From Desulfonatronum thioautotrophicum (lineage in GTDB: Bacteria > Desulfobacterota > Desulfovibrionia > Desulfovibrionales > Desulfonatronaceae), in NCBI RefSeq assembly GCF_000934745.1, contig NZ_JYNO01000020.1, forward strand, positions 1 to 54,608: a DNA stretch of 54,608 bases, read 5' to 3'. How positions within the stretch are numbered: position 1 is the first letter of the stretch; each line of letters begins with the position of its first letter. A program made the translations under genes and the position numbers. The notes beneath the pieces were generated by a model. It had not been told where the DNA came from and searched no databases. It saw nothing but the letters and a program-made list of their open reading frames with translations. Positions 51,201 through 54,608 of the stretch are shown here, in pieces.

Positions 51201-53201
51201 ACCTACCGTCCGATCTTTTCTCCAGTCCCGGATAAAAGCGGCATCCGGCATGAGACCCTTGGCGAGTCCCTCGGGCTGGCGATTCAAAGGGAATTCGCGA
51301 CAAATGCCCAGCTGAAGTCCATGGTGCAGGCAAACATGCCGTTCAATGCCATCATCGTCGCCCACTCCCAGGGGGGCCTTGTCGCGCGGGCGGGCCTGCG
51401 CAACATGCCCCAGGAATTCAAGGACAAGGTGGTCCGTCTGGTCACCTGGGGTTCCCCCCACCACGGCGCGGCCCTGTACACGCTGCGCTATGCGTTCCAG
51501 TCCGGCCAGGACATGATCCTGGACGGACGCCGCCTGCCCTTGCAGCGCATCAACAATTCCTGGGTCGCCGGGTCACGGTTCGTTGATCTGCTCAATGCCA
51601 ACGTCGCCCTGGACGCCCCGGGAATCCGCGATTTGCGCTGGGACGTTTCCAAGAAGGACATGACCCGGACCTATGAACTGTTTCCGGGCCTGATGGACAT
51701 CGAGGCCGAACAATCGGGCTCCATTCCCGTATTCAGTGATAATCTGGCGGTCTTCAATGCCGGCGCGAATCAAGAGTTGACCACCGGAGGGTACTCTTTC
51801 TTTGTCGGCAAGACGAGCAAAAGAACGACCCTGGAAGTGCAGGAACTTTTGTACATCATCTATGAACTCATGTATTTCGCCGAATCCACGTCCATTGAGC
51901 AGGGCGCGACCCTGAACGACATCATGATGAAGGAGTCCTACAGGATCAATGACGGCGCCGTTCCGTTGTACAGCCAGCAAGCCCAGGGGGTCGGCTTCAA
52001 CGTTCCAACCGTCATCGTGAATATGGGCGATGCCGACCATGAGGAATTCTACGGCGCGGAACCCGGACAGCGCACCCCTGAGGCCCTGGCCATTGGCCGG
52101 GAGACGGCTCGTGAAACCTTTGATCAAGTCGAATTGCAGCACCCCAGCCGTGGCTGCCCGACCCTGGAAGCCCTGATGCATTACGACGCCGACCCGGAAT
52201 CGGACCGGATTTTGATCACCGGACAGGTTATCTTTCCGCTGTACGAACCGGAACACGGCGGTGACGGCAGGGTCGGCCGCCGAATCGAACGCGTCGAGGC
52301 CCGGCGGGTATCACGCCTGGGGCACGTGATCGAGCCATTCACCTTCACCCACAAGGATGACGGCGCCTTCGAAGGGGAAATTGCGTCCCAGAGCCTGCCG
52401 GATGTCCCTATCGTCCTGGTGGCCGTGCTCAAGGACGGAAGCGAAGTGGTCGGCATTCCTGACCAGGTTTCGGTGAGCATCCTGCCCCCGCGCATCCTGA
52501 TCTTCGAACTCGCACCCGGGGCCACCGAGGCTGAGCATGAATTCGAGGCTTCAGCCTCACCGGAAGGCGTATATCGCTTCGACTGGGATTTCGACGACGG
52601 ATCCCCCATCGTCAGCCGGTATCCCGGCCCTGGTGAACGCTCATCAGTCAGCCACACGTATGCCAACCTGTCAGCCGACCAGCAATTCCGTCCGACCGTG
52701 CGCCTGTACGGTGAAGACGGTGAGCTGCTGGCCCGGGACACCATCCTGATCCGGGTCGATGAGCAGGAAGAGCCACAAGGTCGATTCACAGACCATGGAG
52801 ACGGAACAGTCACCGATCACCATACCGGCTTGATGTGGCGAAAAGATCGTCAAATTTTCTTACAATGGCAGGCAGCAGTGGAATATTGTCGACAGGCCTT
52901 TGCCGGCTATTACGATTGGCGACTACCACATATCGAGCGGCAGGATGGTCCTGGTGGTCCGCAAAGACCCGCGGAACTGGATAGAATTCTAGGAGATATG
53001 CTTGATTTGGAAAGAGATAATAACTGGCCATTTAATGTGTGGCCTGGTAGTCCAGGGATCTGGTCAGCAACAACATGGGAGCCACATGATGGGTATGCAT
53101 GGTATGCCGTGACGAGAGGATGGCTTCAACCTGCCAACTATTTTCGTGAGCATAAATTAGAGCGCAAGTCTGCCTGGTGTGTCCGAGATGCAGGGAGATG
53201 A
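48210..53201 (+). CDS. Exported mosaic protein: CAP, InlB-like repeats, GLUG, lipase-like hydrolase, PKD, DUF1566 (1663 aa)
   Basis: A Sec signal peptide (LLSLGFILAGLVFFGI near residues 10-26) is followed by a CAP/SCP domain (~77-246; HTQWMLDEKD, AWAENIGWY, SSGHRANTL), an SdrB-like domain (~251-335; YEDLDQNGLYDMGEG), two tandem InlB-type repeats (~339-485), GLUG-like repeats (~491-694) and a beta-rich linker. An alpha/beta hydrolase begins FVLLVHGHNEE (~930) and has VAHSQGG with nucleophile Ser1053, as in lipases and esterases. It is followed by a PKD-like domain (~1431-1521; FDWDFDDGSP) and a DUF1566 domain (~1524-1662; DGTVTDHHTGLMW, YYDWRLP). Such mosaics are typical cell-surface or secreted proteins. 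With its signal peptide it could be a type II secretion substrate. AAGGAGG precedes the ATG. The last ~350 bp are clearly richer in A+T than the rest. Confidence 0.85.
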   Translation: MQNILSTPRLLSLGFILAGLVFFGILNPTQITVSATQAEFGGEIGIPSADFGRTPSAAPRVQGPVVQTPAQAYSHGDPTDAEQFLLEIVNWMRAEPELAGEYYEIDLNDGLAPGTITNTPKAPLAFHPGLIAAARGHTQWMLDEKDESKIGHTGQDGSTPGNRMVKAGYSSEEAFSAWAENIGWYTTEEPLNEGDLLYIVVANLFRSSGHRANTLAENVEEAGFGVIPVSYDGFNALMVTQKFAASAATPTPMLVGVVYEDLDQNGLYDMGEGLSGMTVMPDRGGYYAVTSASGGFAIPVQGMSGPLNLTVSGGIYGTLTRQVTLTGNNIKVDFILSRTDQHTVSTSANPVAGGTTAGDADYPSGSAATVRATPSSGYAFVNWTENGIQVSTSPTHSFTVSGDHLLVANFEPIHYDISTSSNPVAGGTTTGDAGYPSGALATVRATPNSGYAFVNWTENGIQASINPTLSFTVSGDRHLVANFSETPPAPFAGGDGSESDPYLVTTALQLNNLRGHPNAFFKLSTDIDLGDSPWSQGAGWEPIVTEGTGEPFSGHFDGNGHIIRNLTINRPGAANQGLFGSLRSATIRNVVLEDYSIIGGPLAGGVAGKAEDSRIENVQVSGEVSGDNDVGGVVGALTGGGLDFVHGTVSVRGASRTGGLAGHVSEAVIQRSSSLGSVQGDFFVGGLAGLVGESQGGAQAFLPGVAAPLTTEFEQRVATSPSGQAIEVALDDATSVSIPALPGGYEVSLARTDNDLPVTTQLHDQTALTASGAVRRFTISGSGDPAGLTPVITIPGSEAGSINPETLSVLRIGKAIVDGDTLEDHAAVLPVSMDAEGNLRFVDHLMPYGLNAIQSGGQSGPMRAYSGGAGGSWEGQADYVVMSFQDDLNWRRQPQLVRMVPDPSNAAGGYRRPATAEELSEMSKQPICNFVLLVHGHNEEEKEGSYSPTAPAPWLFSYKRLVWDLFFREVAQKEQSEDGEEAIYPYECTAFYEFIYPTYRPIFSPVPDKSGIRHETLGESLGLAIQREFATNAQLKSMVQANMPFNAIIVAHSQGGLVARAGLRNMPQEFKDKVVRLVTWGSPHHGAALYTLRYAFQSGQDMILDGRRLPLQRINNSWVAGSRFVDLLNANVALDAPGIRDLRWDVSKKDMTRTYELFPGLMDIEAEQSGSIPVFSDNLAVFNAGANQELTTGGYSFFVGKTSKRTTLEVQELLYIIYELMYFAESTSIEQGATLNDIMMKESYRINDGAVPLYSQQAQGVGFNVPTVIVNMGDADHEEFYGAEPGQRTPEALAIGRETARETFDQVELQHPSRGCPTLEALMHYDADPESDRILITGQVIFPLYEPEHGGDGRVGRRIERVEARRVSRLGHVIEPFTFTHKDDGAFEGEIASQSLPDVPIVLVAVLKDGSEVVGIPDQVSVSILPPRILIFELAPGATEAEHEFEASASPEGVYRFDWDFDDGSPIVSRYPGPGERSSVSHTYANLSADQQFRPTVRLYGEDGELLARDTILIRVDEQEEPQGRFTDHGDGTVTDHHTGLMWRKDRQIFLQWQAAVEYCRQAFAGYYDWRLPHIERQDGPGGPQRPAELDRILGDMLDLERDNNWPFNVWPGSPGIWSATTWEPHDGYAWYAVTRGWLQPANYFREHKLERKSAWCVRDAGR
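49226..49670 (+). repeat. Tandem duplication of an InlB-type repeat within the mosaic gene
   Basis: Two ~220-bp copies follow each other, with long identical stretches such as GGTACGCYTTCGTGAACTGG and the encoded phrase FVNWTENGIQ in both. The second copy differs by scattered substitutions, so the duplication is fairly recent. Confidence 0.85.
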
Positions 53202-53473
53202 TGCTTGTTTTTGCTGAAGGATCTCTGGAGCGTTGCAATATCATGACTCAAAATGGGATGGTTCAGAATTGGTTGAAAAATCCGTGTATGTGCATTGCTT
53301 GTTTCACCAGTCACGTTCACTCAGAATATCCGAAAAATGTCAACAAAAAAATTCGGCATTATGAATTATCTATCTGAAATAATGCCTATTTAGTTTCAAG
53401 CTGCGACAGGTTTATTATTAAAGGTTATATTTTGAGTAGATAAAAATGTAATACTATATGGAGGGTGTGCCAT
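53202..53473. other. AT-rich intergenic region with a half repeat element
   Basis: About 270 bp, distinctly AT-rich. GGGATGGTTCA, a 5-bp spacer and GGTTGA at 53255-53276 match the left end of the element at 33947. No matching right end is seen before the next gene. GGAGGG at 53460-53465 is the ribosome-binding site of the next gene. Confidence 0.55.
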
Positions 53474-54608
53474 ATGAGCTGCCATGATACATACATGAAG
53501 CCACGAATAGCCTTTCAAAGCTTTACCTCGCTGTTCCGCGAACCTTTTCATGCAACGAATTTGATACAGATAACGTGCTTGATATTTTTCTTGTTGCTTT
53601 TTCCATCTATCTCTGAAGCATCGCAAACATCCCAAATATCCGACAGCTACAGCAGGGCCACTGTCTCCGGCTCTGATTATGTCGGGGGGCTGGTGGGGAA
53701 GCTGGCCTCGGGGACTATTGACGGCTCGTACAGTGCCGGCCAGGTGTCCGGAACCGAGGGCGGGGTTGGAGGGTTGCTCGGGGAGAACGTATCCGGCGTG
53801 ATCATAAGCAGTTACTGGGACATCCTCACTTCCGGTCAGACTTACAGTGCCGGCGGGGATGGACGCTCAACGCAGCAGATGATCTATCCCCTTGCGGAGG
53901 ACACCTTTGCCGGCTGGGACTTTCAATCCGTCTGGGCATTGGACCCCGCCCATTCGACCAACAACGGATATCCTTTTCACCGGAAAGTTTCGCAGGATCC
54001 GTCGGACGGAGGCCCTCTGTCCGTCACCATTGCACCCCGGAATGCCACTGCGGCGGGGGCGTTGTGGCGGGTCAAAGGTCGGGGGGGCTGGAACGCCAGC
54101 GGGCATGTCGTTGAAAATCTGGCTCCCGGTGAGTACATCGTGGAGTTCAAGACCGCCTTTGGCTGGATCCAGCCGGGCGACATGACCGTCCAGGTCGGCG
54201 CATCCCCTCTCTCCGTAACCGGGACGTATTCGTACCTGGCCGATCTGAGGACCATGGTTCAGTTCGTCGAATCGTACTATCTCAACACCTATTCGGACAT
54301 TCGCGGAGCGGTGCAACGTAGGCAACTGCCCTCCGGTTGGCATCACTACGTCCTTTCCGGTCGGTTCGAGAATCGGCGCCCCAACGCCTTTTTTGACCCG
54401 GACTATTACATGAACCGATACCCGGACATCGGCCAGGCCATTCGTGCCGGGACGTACCCGGGAACGGCCTTCGACCATTTCGTCGCCTCGGGATTGTGGG
54501 AGGGGCGGATTCCCTCGGCGGTTTTCGAATCCTTTGATGCCCGGACCTACCTGGCGGCCAACCCGGATCTGGCGCGGCACATTCCAGCGCACATCGGCAG
54601 CGCGTTCT
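53474..54608 (+). CDS. Partial secreted protein: signal peptide, GLUG, beta domain, C-terminal NPDV repeats; runs off window
   Basis: The frame is open from ATG 53474 (GGAGGG eight bases upstream; ATG 53495 is an alternative) to the window end, at least 378 codons. A hydrophobic segment (CLIFFLLLFPSISEA) looks like a signal peptide. Directly after it come GLUG-type repeats (YSRATVSGSDYVGGLVGKL, YSAGQVSGTEGGVGGLLGEN) ending in a SSYWD motif. A beta domain follows (GALWRVKGRGGWNASG, LAPGEYIVEFKTAFGW). Then come at least three modules of the NPDV family: YYLNTYSDIRGAV ... HHYVLSGRFENR, YYMNRYPDIGQAI ... FDHFVASGLWEGR and TYLAANPDL. The module is here C-terminal, whereas in the other two proteins it is N-terminal. 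The gene starts in AT-rich DNA and becomes GC-rich at the GLUG part. Confidence 0.8.
   Translation, partial: MSCHDTYMKPRIAFQSFTSLFREPFHATNLIQITCLIFFLLLFPSISEASQTSQISDSYSRATVSGSDYVGGLVGKLASGTIDGSYSAGQVSGTEGGVGGLLGENVSGVIISSYWDILTSGQTYSAGGDGRSTQQMIYPLAEDTFAGWDFQSVWALDPAHSTNNGYPFHRKVSQDPSDGGPLSVTIAPRNATAAGALWRVKGRGGWNASGHVVENLAPGEYIVEFKTAFGWIQPGDMTVQVGASPLSVTGTYSYLADLRTMVQFVESYYLNTYSDIRGAVQRRQLPSGWHHYVLSGRFENRRPNAFFDPDYYMNRYPDIGQAIRAGTYPGTAFDHFVASGLWEGRIPSAVFESFDARTYLAANPDLARHIPAHIGSAF

Noticed and set aside
53892-54185. 97-codon plus-strand frame near the right edge
   Set aside because: It lies in another frame over the partial GLUG/NPDV gene, whose frame is open to the window end and shows clear repeats.

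Overview
The window looks like chromosomal DNA of a Gram-negative bacterium. It encodes a type II secretion system, a type I secretion pair, a Wzt-type O-polysaccharide exporter and giant repeat-rich surface proteins. GC-rich genes separated by AT-richer gaps full of hairpin repeats, and the style of the proteins, suggest a deltaproteobacterium such as a Desulfovibrionales-like sulfate reducer. That assignment is an inference; no rRNA or other marker gene is present.

Layout: (1) 1-1400, minus strand: a REP-associated (Y1/HuH) transposase gene broken by four small palindromic elements, and a truncated tyrosine integrase. (2) 1913-13924, minus: a 4003-residue secreted protein with three N-terminal YLxxNPDV repeats, many beta-rich repeats and an RTX-like C-terminus. 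(3) 14475-21599, minus: a seven-gene, translationally coupled surface-glycan operon (Wzt, methyltransferase, DegT/DnrJ aminotransferase, NeuD/PglD acyltransferase, two family-2 glycosyltransferases, one unknown). (4) 21897-33934, plus: type II secretion genes in the order F, G, H, I, J, K, L, M, C, D, E, with repeat-filled gaps after F, M and C. (5) 34861-47522, plus: a protein with four NPDV repeats followed by 162 consecutive Asp-Ala dipeptides; a 1779-residue multidomain enzyme (alpha/alpha toroid, three ATP-grasp domains, acylphosphatase); a small unknown; a type I secretion ABC transporter and its adaptor; and a second toroid protein. (6) 48210-54608, plus: a 1663-residue mosaic exported protein (CAP, InlB-like repeats, GLUG, lipase-like hydrolase, PKD, DUF1566) and a partial secreted protein that runs off the right edge and ends in the same NPDV repeats.

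The most interesting region is 34861-47522. A ribosomally made, extremely acidic Asp-Ala polymer sits next to an enzyme with cyanophycin-synthetase-like ATP-grasp domains and a type I exporter. My working hypothesis is that the polymer's aspartates are modified (amidated or cross-linked) and the product exported to the surface. The NPDV repeat module also occurs in the giant protein and in the partial protein at the right edge, so one module unites three proteins with very different bodies.

The gaps hold several families of dispersed hairpin repeats, and some occur two or three times within the window. No tRNA, rRNA or CRISPR array was recognised.
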